Shown here: piece after piece, positions 34,706-44,362 of the stretch
How positions within the stretch are numbered: position 1 is the first letter of the stretch
Layout of the letters: every line of letters starts with the position of its first letter
Source of the DNA: Isoetes taiwanensis
Lineage: Eukaryota; Streptophyta; Lycopodiopsida; Isoetales; Isoetaceae
DNA length: 64,000 nt
Assembly: GCA_021234155.1 (NCBI GenBank)
Contig: JAJEKV010000023.1
Coordinates: 9,433,141-9,497,140, forward strand
Direction of reading: 5' to 3'
Notes under the pieces: model-generated
The model's input: only the letters and a program-made list of their open reading frames with translations
The model's database searches: none
Told to the model about the DNA's origin: nothing
Position numbers and translations under genes: made by a program

Positions 34706-35034
34706 TGAAAAGTTTGTTCAAATCACAAATGCAACTTAAGACAATCACGTTGTCTTACAACTTCAACACAAATACTTCTCCTTTACTTAGACCATAGAAC
34801 CTTTAGACCATTGAATCATTACAATTCAAACCATTATAATGCAATCCAAAATACAGAATCAAGGCATATAAGATAAAAACCACTTCGCCTATATCAATGA
34901 TCCATTTGAACTTACAGATCGGTTCCCCCTAGAGCCGATTCACCTCCGGTGTCAGGTCTGTCTTGTTCAGATCTATTAGTTCTTTCTTATCAGCTTGTTT
35001 CCGGTCAGTTCGGCATCAACATAGCTAATTCTAT
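34706..35034 (-). repeat. Copia C 5' LTR, truncated
   Basis: Starts TGAAAAGTTTG and follows 28474-28802 closely, then stops abruptly at gypsy sequence GCTTGGCCC. About 200 bp or more of outer LTR is missing. Confidence 0.88.
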
Positions 35035-35123
35035 GCTTGGCCCTTGTCTTTGTAGTACTGCTGCTTCGGCCCACTTTTTGGAGGCCCCGATCCTTGAAGG
35101 CTGACGGCCTTCGATTCCGCCTC

Positions 35124-36113
35124 TTAGACTATTCGAGGGTTGATTGCCCTCATCAGCTTCCTTATCTCGTCATTCAGCCCTTCGATGTATCCTTCGACTG
35201 CAAGCCGTTCACTTAGCTTTGGCACATACAGCCTCAGCCTCATGAATTCTTCCGTGTATTTTTGCACGGACTTATTTCCCTGCTGCAGCCTGTAGAACTG
35301 TTGCATCATATGGCATTTGTGCTCTCTTGGCACATCGTGTCGTTTGAATGCCTTGGAGAATTTCTGAAACCTGCAGCTATCTCGGCTTAGCTTATGTGAC
35401 TTGGCATACCCTTTCCACCATATGCGAGCTGCCCCCTTGAGGTTTGCTGTGGCCACCTTGCCCTTGTCCTTGTCCATCCCGTAGGCATTACCGTATTCAT
35501 TCATCTCGTCTAGCCAGACCTCTGCCTCCATACCTGACCTATTGTCACCCGAGAACTGCTCGAGCTTTCTTGCCTTCTACACATTGCTGAGTGCGGAGTC
35601 TACCTTCTTTTGATAATCAGAGGCCCCTGCTGCCCTGAGCCTGCCCTCTCTGCAGTCTTGTACTTCTTCTTCCTCGGAGTCGGAGTCCGATTTTGAGCTG
35701 GTATCGGAGGTGTCTGTGCTAGGAGACCTCCTTCTCTTGCTCCTCTTCTTATCTTTCCCCGACTTTCGAGGTGTTGCTTGCAGCCCTTGAGCGTTGTTAT
35801 CCGGCCCGACTGATGCTTGTGCCGCCAGTAGGGCTTTTATTTGTTGAAGTTCCGACTTCATTTGTGACATTTCTTCTTCTGGGGTTAGAGGGCCGTATTC
35901 CTCGAACAGGTTCCTTGCAATGGGTTGCCTGTCCGGGGTCTCTTCATCTCTGTTGGCTCTCCTGTCTCGTTCGACTGTTCTTTGATCCCTAGCTGCATAC
36001 ACAGTTGACCATAGCCTTACGGTTAGATTTATTTGCTTTATCGCATTCATGTATTTGCCGATATAGTTTTGGAACCAAATACAATCAACAAAACATTTTA
36101 AGGTTGGCAACAA
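35124..36113 (-). pseudogene. Gypsy gag (retrotrans_gag) with in-frame TAG
   Basis: One frame runs from 36113 to 35124, interrupted by a single TAG at 35577-35579. The first part has RNLFEEYGPLTPEEEMSQMKSELQQIKALLAAQ (coiled-coil-like), then a basic and Ser/Asp/Glu-rich segment. After the TAG the frame reads KARKLEQFSGDNRSGMEAEVWLDEMNEY, then ANLKGAARIWWKGYAKSH, CHMMQQFYRLQQGNKSVQKYTEEFMRLRLYV and YIEGLNDEIRKLM, the retrotrans_gag core. It ends at 35124 just before a linker (SGPKQQYYKDKG in another frame) that should precede the zinc knuckle, now deleted. The stop is most simply decay. Confidence 0.86.
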
Positions 36114-36170
36114 AATATATTTATTATATATAATATCTTAATTACAATGCTATCGGGATTAAGAATCTAA

Positions 36171-37070
36171 CTATTCTTGAAATCCCCGGTAGGATGGGTT
36201 ATCCTCAAGAAATTTCTTAACTTGGGTTGTTCCTACCAAACGTCCCAAGTTCCTGAGAATATTAGTTGATGTACCGCCCTGTAAGGCTTGCACCAATTCT
36301 TCTACTCTGCGGTCGGACGTATAGGCCGCGGTCACCGCTAGTCTTTCCTGCCGTCGGTAGGGTATGGCGAAGTCGAAGAGGTCAAGTGCCATGGCTCTCT
36401 TGACTAGGATGACATGGTCAACCGTTGTGAGCAGTCGAGCGTGCCTGCCAAAGCCGGAGAGCGCAATGAGCATGAACACTCCTTCCTCGCCTCTTGGGCT
36501 GAACTTGCGGTGTATGACCGCTATCCTTCCGTCCATCAGCAGGGGCAGATAATGCCTCAATGATCTGTCCCTGCTTGCTGCCGACGAGTCGTCATCTCCT
36601 CGCCCACCAGCTCTGTGTCTGCCCGCGTACTCATCGACATCGACTTTTGTGAGTTCTCTGTAGTCCCTGACCGTCGATGAGATCCGCCTGAGGTCGATCT
36701 CGCCTCTTCTTTCTGTTGGGGCTGTTGTCGAAGAGCTCGGCATTAAAATATTCGTGGTCTTCCCACGGATCCCCATCCTTTCTTGGATGTCGTAAAACTC
36801 TTCTTCAGTTGGTAGCTCCCTAGCTTCCATTATTTGCCTGATGTTGCTGTAGGTTTTTATGTCTGAAGTCGACTCTCCGGTGTAAGTGTCGGCTTCTCTT
36901 ACTTGAAGTGGAAAGTCAGAGGCTCCTCGGACGATGAAATCGTCCAGCTCTGATTGTTGCCACAGCTGGTGCAGCAACTCGTCGAGTCTGTATCCCCTTT
37001 CCCTGCATTCGGGGAGGTTCTGGATGTCGTTGAGGAGTAGGTATTCCTCACCGTCGATGATGATGGGGGC
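36171..37070 (-). CDS. Gypsy ORF of unknown function, immediately before gag
   Basis: 268 residues are open from 36977, and the frame extends upstream without stops to about 37126 (LRIAPPLGLGITSLAPIIIDGEEYLLLNDIQ). It overlaps the end of the preceding ORF in another frame, so the two may once have been one protein or be joined by frameshifting. Composition is globular in the C-terminal half: RHYLPLLMDGRIAVIHRKFS, VFMLIALSGFGRHARLLTTVDHVILVKRAMALDLFDFAIPY. No motif is recognised. It lies 58 bp upstream of the gag frame. Extra ORFs before gag are known in some Tat-lineage elements, but I see no homology to them. Confidence 0.5.
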   Translation of the reverse strand, partial: APIIIDGEEYLLLNDIQNLPECRERGYRLDELLHQLWQQSELDDFIVRGASDFPLQVREADTYTGESTSDIKTYSNIRQIMEARELPTEEEFYDIQERMGIRGKTTNILMPSSSTTAPTERRGEIDLRRISSTVRDYRELTKVDVDEYAGRHRAGGRGDDDSSAASRDRSLRHYLPLLMDGRIAVIHRKFSPRGEEGVFMLIALSGFGRHARLLTTVDHVILVKRAMALDLFDFAIPYRRQERLAVTAAYTSDRRVEELVQALQGGTSTNILRNLGRLVGTTQVKKFLEDNPSYRGFQE

Positions 37071-37084
37071 TAGGCTTGTGATGC

Positions 37085-37699
37085 CTAGCCCGAGCGGGGG
37101 AGCAATCCTGAGAGTCCGCCGCTCGCTTCAAAAACTGCTGTCTCATGCTCTGCCAGCTGCCGCTCTTCTTCTGGGTCAAGCTCGACATAGTCCTCATCAT
37201 CAGAGTCCTCGTCTTCGGCTTTTCCTTCCTGCTCTTGTTGGTACTGCAGAAGGAGTTGATCTACTCTTGAGGAGGCTATGGGGTCTACATCCATGGGAGG
37301 GATGGAGGTTTCCCCAATAGGGTTCTGGGCACGGTGAGAGAGAAAAATTGCTAGGGCTGCGGTGTAGGAGAAATACTTGGTCTTGTCAACAGTCAAGACC
37401 ATGTAGTCTGGCAGCCTCTGAGCCCTGTTGGTCAGGTACTTGGCAATGTTTGGAACATCACCCAAGGCTGCTTGGAGGGATGGCCTAGGAACAAAATAAC
37501 CTGTGCAAGGGGGGAGCTGCACTAAGGACGGTCCTACCCTCGCTTGGAACTCGGTGAGGACTTCTCTGTAAGCTGGGGTTGTGTGCAGCGTGGCTTGGAC
37601 ATCAATCTCCTTCCGAAAAACTCGGAAGATGGCATTGACATCAGCCTCGGCTGCATGGCCACTGGCGCTGTACCATCTCCTGAAGTCAGCAGTTGCCAT
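37085..37699 (-). CDS. Gypsy ORF of unknown function, second after the leader
   Basis: ATG at 37697-37699 opens MATADFRRWYSASGHAAEADV; about 204 residues. The N-terminal 140 residues look globular (VLTEFQARVGPSLVQLPPCTGYFVPR, TKYFSYTAALAIFLSHRA). The C-terminus is very acidic (KAEDEDSDDEDYVELDPEEE). It ends at 37085, overlapping by about 40 bp the open frame of the next ORF. No family is recognised, and I see no histone-fold or movement-protein motif. The 5' side (37763-38010) is noncoding and leads into the hairpin repeats. Confidence 0.5.
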   Translation of the reverse strand: MATADFRRWYSASGHAAEADVNAIFRVFRKEIDVQATLHTTPAYREVLTEFQARVGPSLVQLPPCTGYFVPRPSLQAALGDVPNIAKYLTNRAQRLPDYMVLTVDKTKYFSYTAALAIFLSHRAQNPIGETSIPPMDVDPIASSRVDQLLLQYQQEQEGKAEDEDSDDEDYVELDPEEERQLAEHETAVFEASGGLSGLLPRSG

Positions 37700-38010
37700 G
37701 GATCTAGAGGGGAAGAGACTATAAAACGGATGCAAAAGTGCCTCAGGGAGCTGGAAGATCACCTAGAAGGTCAAGAGCAAACTTGTAGGATGCTAAGTGA
37801 GGAATGGGGGTCTATTTATAGACAAGGGGAAAAACCCTAATTTTTGGGTGACTTGGAAAACTCTTCGGGTTGGGCAATTCTGATCTATTTTGAGGTCCAA
37901 ATTAAGATTGAATACTAATTTGAGGTTTCAAACATGATTAGGACTGTCTAATGAACCTATTGCAACAAACTAGAGGTCATTTGGATATGGGATGCTAGAG
38001 AAAATACTAT

Positions 38011-38482
38011 GTCTCACGGTGTGCGCTAGGGCACAAAACCAAAAGTTGGTTTTTGGTCTGGGCGCATACCGTGAGACATTGGCCCTATTTTGGTCAATAC
38101 TTATCTAAACAAGCTAAACTAAGAGTCAAAACATGATAGTCTCATTGAGATAATCAAGATTGACCCCTTACTTGACCGATTTGGATACGTTTTGGTCTAG
38201 TTTCAGCATGGAGGTCTCACGGTGTGCGCCAGGGCACAAAACAAAAAGTTTGTTTTTGGCCTGGGCGCATACCGTGAGACATTGGCCTATTTTGGTCTAT
38301 ACTTGCCCAGTTGAGGTAAAGTAAGGGTCAAAACATGATAGTCTCATCGAGATAATCAAGATTGACCCTTTACTTGGTCGATTTGGTGAAGTTTTGAGCT
38401 AGTTTGGGCATGCAGGTCTCACGGTGTGCGCCAGGGCACAAAACTAAAAGTTTGTTTTTGGCCTGGGCGCATACCATGAGAC
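38011..38482 (-). repeat. Three 67-nt hairpins in a 202-203-bp tandem array
   Basis: Hairpins at 38011-38077, 38214-38280 and 38416-38482. Arms are GTCTCACGGTGTGCGCCAGG and CCTGGGCGCATACCGTGAGAC, with an A-rich/T-rich inner stem (ACAAAAC…TTTGTTTTTGG). Each is nearly self-complementary over its whole length. The spacers are also alike (for example AACATGATAGTCTCAT and ATAATCAAGATTGACC), so the full unit is about 202 bp. The array fills the gap between the histone-like gene and the next ORF. It could be an RNA structure acting in processing, translation or packaging. No function is shown. Confidence 0.9.
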
Positions 38483-38628
38483 ATTGGCCTCTGTTCGACC
38501 TACAAATGTCCAAATTTAGTAAAACAAAAGCCAAATATTGCTAATTGGACCTATTTAAGCTCACTTACTCACTCATAACTTGCAACAAAACACTTTTTAT
38601 ATTAACAAAATTTTAACATGTACAAAAT

Positions 38629-39878
38629 TTACTGGCGTTCTCCCTTAATATAACTGGCCAGTTCCATGTCTTTCTTCATCAGTGTGACTCGTTTAGCATG
38701 TACTGTGCAGGCTGTAGAATCTTCGAAGTGCTGCACCAGCTTTTGCTCGGCCGCTTCCTGTAGCGCCAGCAGCATTTCGTCTGTTACCCTCATCCCGGTG
38801 TTAAACTCCTGCATTACTTCTCTAACTAAGCGGGCGAAGGGGGCACGGGGAATCAGGAAGCCGAAGCTACGCTGGAAATGCCGGATCTCCCTTAATGCTC
38901 TTTGCTGGCTGTCTTTCTTCCCGGTTCTTTTTCCTGGCTTCCGTGGAAGCTTGGGTATCTCAGGAGGTGGCTTTAGTGTCTGCTTCTTCGATGGTCGTCC
39001 TCCCGCAATGAAAGTCACCTTGTTCTCCTGATAGTAGGCATTATATGCCTCCCACTTCTTCATGAACTCGGTGTGTTCTTTCATTTTCCTCTGGTAGATC
39101 CTCTTGGGGTCTGTTACGTATGCTTATCGGGCAGGTCTTGGCGCCTTCTTCCTATCCCAAGTCGGGTAGGGTAGGGGTTTCTGTGCCTGCTCGGGCTGCT
39201 CCTAGTCTGGTGTCGCTTGCTCATTGACTGGAGCCCTCGAAGAACTCCCAACTTCAGGGTTGGGGTTGAAGTTCCCGTCGTCCGATTCGTTTGACGAAGC
39301 AGGTTTGTCGGGGGGGCGCTCCTCAATGACGATTTTTGTTCGTGGAGTCTTCTTAATCTTTCTTTTGGGCCGCTCCACGAATTTGCCCTTCTTCTGCTTC
39401 AGCTCTTCGGCCTCCTTGGCCTCCTTCTCCTCCCTCTTCCTCTTTTTTTTCGCCTTTTTCTTTTCTCGGCGCCGCTCTTTTGCCTCGTGCTCCCCTCGGT
39501 TGGCTCGGGGTTTGGCTCCGCCTGTTCTCCTTGTGGCTCAGCGACCCGATCGTGCTCCTCTTTTTGCTTCTTCTCTTGCTTTTCCTTCTTTACCTGCTCG
39601 AGTACTTTCTGCATTTCGTCGTCCTCGCCATCACTTTCCTCGAGCACTACTGTTCCCGCATCCGAGTGCACCTCCTCGTCGTCTTCCCGCTGATCTACTT
39701 TTTGATCGATTATATTGGCGGGGTCATCTCCTTCTTGGTGCTCCTCTGACTCTGCCCCTTCACTCGCTGAGGCTTGGCCTCCTGTGGCAAGAAGGCACCC
39801 TCGAAGCATTTGCTGGAGTAGGGCGCTTGCTGGTGCATCTCCATGAGGAACTCGAGCAGTCTGTTTGGTCCTGGCCAT
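38629..39878 (-). pseudogene. Retrotransposon-encoded histone H3/CENH3-like protein
   Basis: ATG 39876-39878 opens MARTKQTARVPHGDAPASA; the first nine residues equal the histone H3 N-terminus including Lys4. A long linker follows: acidic (VVLEESDGEDDEMQKVLEQV), then Lys/Glu/Arg-rich. One base-class frameshift at the T8 run (A8 on the coding strand) at 39443-39450 moves to the frame that continues to 38629. That frame has TAG at 39202-39204 and TAA at 39124-39126. The C-terminus, 38892-38632, is an 87-residue H3 fold: LREIRHFQRSFGFLIPRAPF (alpha-N), RLVREVMQEF, LLALQEAAEQKLVQHFED (alpha-2), CTVHAKRVTLMKKDMELA (alpha-3), ending IKGERQ. By eye, 46 of 87 residues match canonical H3. IPRAPF, LLALQEAAE and TLMKKDMELA resemble plant CENH3, while loop 1 has canonical H3 length. 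It would be about 416 codons, against 135 in H3. First gene of the gypsy element; decayed here. Confidence 0.93.
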
Positions 39879-40566
39879 GTTTTACGATTTGTAGAACGGA
39901 GTTATGGCGCCCATAAATTGCCTCGACGAGTGGGAGCACTTTTCTAACCAGGAACCTACAAATGAGGGGGGGAGAGGGGGTCTATGTCTACTTATAGTTT
40001 GGCCAATTTTAGGTCAAATTTCAAGTTACTCTTTTGGATGTGCTAAGGCACCTATTAACCTATTACAATGCTTATTTCACACTTTTCTTATCCATGGTCT
40101 CATGGTGTGCGCCAGGGCATAAAACAAAAAGTTAGTTTTTGGCCTGGGCGCATACCGTGAGATATCTCTCATTTCTGACAAGATTTTATGATTTCTAGAC
40201 ACATTCTTAGGGGTATAGCATACAAATCTAGCTAGATCTTACCTTAAAACTCGATTTAGCATGTTGGTTTGTTGAAATTCATCATGTTTCTAGGTAATTA
40301 TGGCCATGTCTCACGGTGTGCGCTGGGGACAAAAACTGAATTTCTGTTTTTGGCCTCGGCGCATACCGTGAGACCTTTGCTTTAAAGGTCAAAAATTTAA
40401 TCAACTTTTTAGTCTTCTTATGTTTCAATTATGCTAACTGTTACTAGCTTAGCATATACTACAAAAAATGAGAAAACTTTTCTCACTTTTTCGAGGTTGA
40501 GGATCCTATTGAGTTAGTACTACTGGGAGCATGGTCAGTGCTTTGCTCTTGGTCACCAAGAACATT
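39879..40566 (-). promoter_or_regulatory. Gypsy 5' leader with two 67-nt hairpins
   Basis: Noncoding leader between the PBS and the histone-like start codon. It holds two more copies of the hairpin, at 40097-40162 and 40308-40374. These are more diverged (GTCTCATGGTGTGC; a GCTGGGGAC arm in the second). The same structure thus flanks the histone-like gene on both sides and occurs nowhere else in the element. Confidence 0.85.
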
Positions 40567-40578
40567 GCTCTGATACCA
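40567..40578 (-). promoter_or_regulatory. Gypsy primer-binding site
   Basis: GCTCTGATACCA, reverse complement TGGTATCAGAGC, one base from the LTR edge; initiator-Met tRNA type. It fixes the element's orientation as minus. Confidence 0.92.
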
Positions 40579-40579
40579 C

Positions 40580-42103
40580 TGTGACGTCCCCTACTCATAT
40601 ACGGTGCACTCACCGTATGCAAACAGGAGTTCATCCCCCATACCAGCTCCATGCTAATATAGGGCCCTCCACGTATCACTGCAACCTTGGAATATTCCAG
40701 TGGGAAGAATGAAGGGGTCATTTACCCTGTCTCCCTCAGGGCCTACCTAGCTGCGGAAGCGCAATATACATGTCAGTAGTACATACATCAATAACATATG
40801 ACCACCACGAGGGGTGGCTCACTGCATAATCTGCATAAACAAAGATGAGTACATCACATAAGGGAGTTCTACCCTGGCTCAGACACAGGGTTGGACTGAC
40901 AAGCTTGGGTCTCCAGAGGTCAAGCAGACAGAGTGCAATAACAGTGGAGTTGGATGGCAAAGGAACATGGCAGTTGGGTAGTCCGCTCCATCCGCCCCTC
41001 CTGTGCACACTTTGCAGAGTAGGTTGAAAAGTGTTGAGACCTTACTGTAGCCCGCCAGATGCATAGCCAAAGGGGCTATTCCTGGGTTGCATCTCCCCAG
41101 TTCCGATGGGGCAGGTAGGGATCACTCCCTCCAGAGATCTACATGCTGACTCAAGGTGACTAGAGGGCCACTGCCCTTATCCAACTTGAACCCAATGGAG
41201 AGTGACGCATCACTCCACGGGTGTCGAGCCCATGCCTTGCCCACACGCAGTGACAAGCCATTAGACCTAGTCCACAGGGATCCCCGGTAGGCCTTACACA
41301 CCAGAGGGATCATTCTCATGAGTCAGGACATGAACCTCCTTATGAGCCAGTCTGGCCCCTTACCCACAACCAGGCATGTGGCTCTTGTACACAGGCCGAA
41401 TATTAGTAGTGCACTAAAGGGACTAGCTAGGAGCATCAACTACTAGGCTTGTAGGCCTCTACCCCCCTTCCCAATACAATGAGTCCACAGAGATCATCCA
41501 TCCATCCACATCATCACAGAACTAAAGTATAATATCTAATCTACATCATAGAAGTTATGTTCTTTAGTTAGGGCTTGCTATCTGGGGTTCTATGTGGCTG
41601 CTATGGGCAATTCAATAGGCTAATCATGCTAACTCTATGCTCGGAAGGCGGATTAGGCTATTGAATTGACGAAATACCTGGTCCCTGGCTTGCTTCTCTT
41701 GATCCGAATGCGTCCATGTCGCTGTCTTGCTTGGGGATGCGGTCGGAAAGGAAATCTGACAAGCTAGAGTGCTCAGGCAGATCTTGAGAGTCGGAATTGA
41801 CTCTTGAAGCGCGCGAACTGGAGCTCGGAAGGTTCGTGGACGAAAAGGGAAAAGTTAGGGTTTGGTTGCCTTACATAGGCTATCAGTTATAGGGTTAGGG
41901 TTTCCATGACCCTTGGTATGCCTCTTAAAGGTTAATGGTCTAGAGTGCGCACATTAATAAGTGTGCGCACCCTTGCAAGTTGCCCCCTAGGGCGCCACTT
42001 GCTTGGCTACACGTCGGCGTACACGTCAATTGGAATGGCGTGTACGCGTGACGGTGCAGTACGGTATACGTCTTGAGACCGTATATCGTACTGGAACGTT
42101 ACA
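40580..42103 (-). repeat. Gypsy 5' LTR
   Basis: 1,524 bp, plus-strand view TGTGACGTCCCC to GAACGTTACA. It is uninterrupted and so documents the empty site of the TIR insertion in its partner. It contains the short palindrome ATACGGTGCACTCACCGTAT at 40599-40618 and a similar one near 42058-42095. It should hold the promoter for the minus-strand transcript that starts with the histone-like ORF. Confidence 0.94.
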
Positions 42104-42552
42104 ACCAATACACTGTAGCAGGGTTGACTATGCCTTCGATAGCCCAAACATCACTTCATTCTGGCCCAACACACCTGAATTCAATCCATAAGCAACCGAT
42201 ATTATCATTAGATCCTTCTTCTGTATTTATAGATCAAGATCCGGCCGCTATGGCGAGCCGATCGACCTTATACCTTCTAGATACAACAAGTTTCCTTTTT
42301 GAATGAGTATTCCCTCCTTAACGAATTATCCCATATAGATAATTGCCTTCAAGGTTAAATTTCATTCCCCCCTTAATTTAATTTAACCATGCTCCATATA
42401 ACCATGGAGTTCAAGTACTCTCAATATTTCATATAACCTTGAAGTTCAACATCTTGACCTTAAATAGCTCAACTTTTCTCAACCTAGAGTTTATCTAAGT
42501 CATATCACATTCTTAATGCAAGATCATGATTATAACATGATTATATTCTACA
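42104..42552 (-). repeat. Copia A 5' LTR, second part
   Basis: Resumes with ACCAATACACTGTAGCAGGG, matching the left LTR from 8708. It ends TTCTACA followed by the GTTCA duplication at 42553-42557. Confidence 0.88.
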
Positions 42553-42557
42553 GTTCA

Positions 42558-44362
42558 CGTTCCTGGCTACAATGTGATTTCATTTTTAGATTTGTTCTTA
42601 GTTACATGTAATTGTAAAGTAGTCCTGCATCTGTCTTTTGGAATTACTTTCTTTAGAGATGCTTGGACTTGAGAATATTATTTGTGCTAGACCATTCTGT
42701 CATTGCATCTGTTTAACGAACATGATCCACTTTGTTTATTCAATTTGTTGCTATGACATCTGCTTGCAATGTCTAGCCAATGTTGCAGTCTAACTTAGCT
42801 ATGCTTTGAAAGCATGATCTATTGTGAAGCTAGGCAGAAGTTGTAATTTCTCTATATTCCTGTAAGTCATAGATATAAATCAGATTTTTGTTGTCATTTA
42901 GCTTTGAATTACTACATGATTGCAAATATGCTTTTAATTGTATAAGGCATGGGAACAGTTGGTGTGTAATAGAGATTTTTTGCTCCTGGGTGAGTTAAGG
43001 CTTTGGTGTAGATATTGAAGACGTGGATTACATATTGAATATGTGGATCATTCTGAGACAAGTTTTATAGCATAGAATAATCATCTAGAAGGAACTTCAA
43101 AGGCACTGACTTTATGTGTTCAGGCTTTTTCTTTCCAAGGCCATAACCTATATCTAGCTGATGTAAGATGGATTACGAGATGAAAATTTGATGTTAAAAC
43201 TTGTCATCTTAGCATATTTAAGTTGATACTCTCTTGAAAGATGTTCTCAGCAAATCGCAACAGATCTCAATAACAGTATGAAGATGGATAACACGTGAAA
43301 CATGTAAACTTGATTACCATCATTAAGTGCAGTCTTGATGTCGATAAACATTTTCCATCTTGACAATTTGTTGATGGGAGTTGATTCCCGTTAAAATTTA
43401 TTGTCTACTGAATTTGACAGCAACTGAATGGTATACTACTGAATTTGACACAACTGAATGGTCATTCAATCTATTCAATATATCGAGACCTATTTTGTGG
43501 AACCAAACATGTTAGATTGAGTCTGGCTACTGCAACTTCAATCATGATTTGAGATGGAATGACAGCCAAGTGCTACTTATTATCGCCTCATAAACCATTA
43601 CATAATGTACATCATTATATAATCATTACATCATTCCCTAAGTTTGATTTTTTGTTTTTCCAGATTTGCCCATTCTCAGCATCAAGCACTGCTCTACTGC
43701 AGCAGCATATTTCTGATAGGTAAGATCATGTCCCATATCAATATTTGTGCTAATCCAAAATTGAGTCTGGCTGCTGTTACATGATATTCATATGATGATT
43801 TGCATGATATTTTATCCACCTTTATCTGAAATTTTGAAATATACAGTTTCTGAAAATATTTCTGAAATTTCTAAATTTGTATGCCTCATTTCGTGAGGCG
43901 TACATGCCAAACAAGTATTAAGTTATCATTCTTACCTTGAACTTCCATGCTTCCATCATCTACTACAACTCACAAAATGTTTTCAATCCTATAAAATTGC
44001 TGCAAACATCTCAAATATCCTCTCTTCATCAGATCTATTGATTTGCATGAGATTCATTGTGAACAGATAATCAAGTTGTATTTGTCGTGTTCAAGGAAGG
44101 AATAGTGAGCTGGTGACTCGGTTGCTTTTGCAAGGTTAGTTGACATGCTTTTTTTATTTATTCTTTCATGTTAGAAAGGGTAGATCTCTAAGTGTTTAGA
44201 GTAGAATCTCATGTTGTGCTTTCCATATTGAGTTGAAGGGTTGTTTGCGTTTTGTCCTAAAGAGTCCAAATAAACTTGCCTTTAAGTTGTCCTCTACTAT
44301 ACACATGTCCATGCCAGTCCTTGCCTAAACTTGCTCTAATTTATTTTTCTACTGTCATGTAG
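42558..44362 (+). other. AT-rich DNA with possible introns
   Basis: T-rich stretches with plausible splice sites. One block lies between an acceptor (TTTTTCCAG, about 43662) and a donor (GATAGGTAAGATC, about 43719). Another ends with TTTTGCAAGGTTAG near 44130. No protein family can be read, so this is at most the 3' half of a weak gene candidate continuing into 44363-44680. Confidence 0.3.

Larger units (their letters stand above)
28474..35034 (-). mobile_element. Copia C: Ty1/copia element in gypsy pol
   Basis: Minus-strand copia with LTRs at 28474-~29020 and 34706-35034. The left LTR starts TGAAAAGTTTG inside gypsy integrase. The right LTR breaks off at CTAAT-TCTAT and gypsy gag sequence follows at once. 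No target duplication is found, and gypsy protease-RT-RNase H are absent. I infer a deletion that removed the outer part of copia C's 5' LTR together with gypsy pol. Pol motifs are better preserved than in copia A and B. A separate 1.3-kb insertion splits gag at 32891-34227. Confidence 0.88.

Noticed and set aside
38011-38482. Regularly spaced repeats resembling a CRISPR array
   Set aside because: Repeats are hairpins with homologous spacers in a retrotransposon; plant DNA, no cas genes.
39399-39878. MARTKQTAR as a chance match to H3
   Set aside because: A nine-residue identity at the exact N-terminus, together with a full H3 fold downstream in the same transcription unit, makes chance untenable.
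39224-39916. 230-residue plus-strand frame opposite the histone-like gene
   Set aside because: Antisense shadow of low-complexity Lys/Glu codons (Phe/Leu/Ser-rich).
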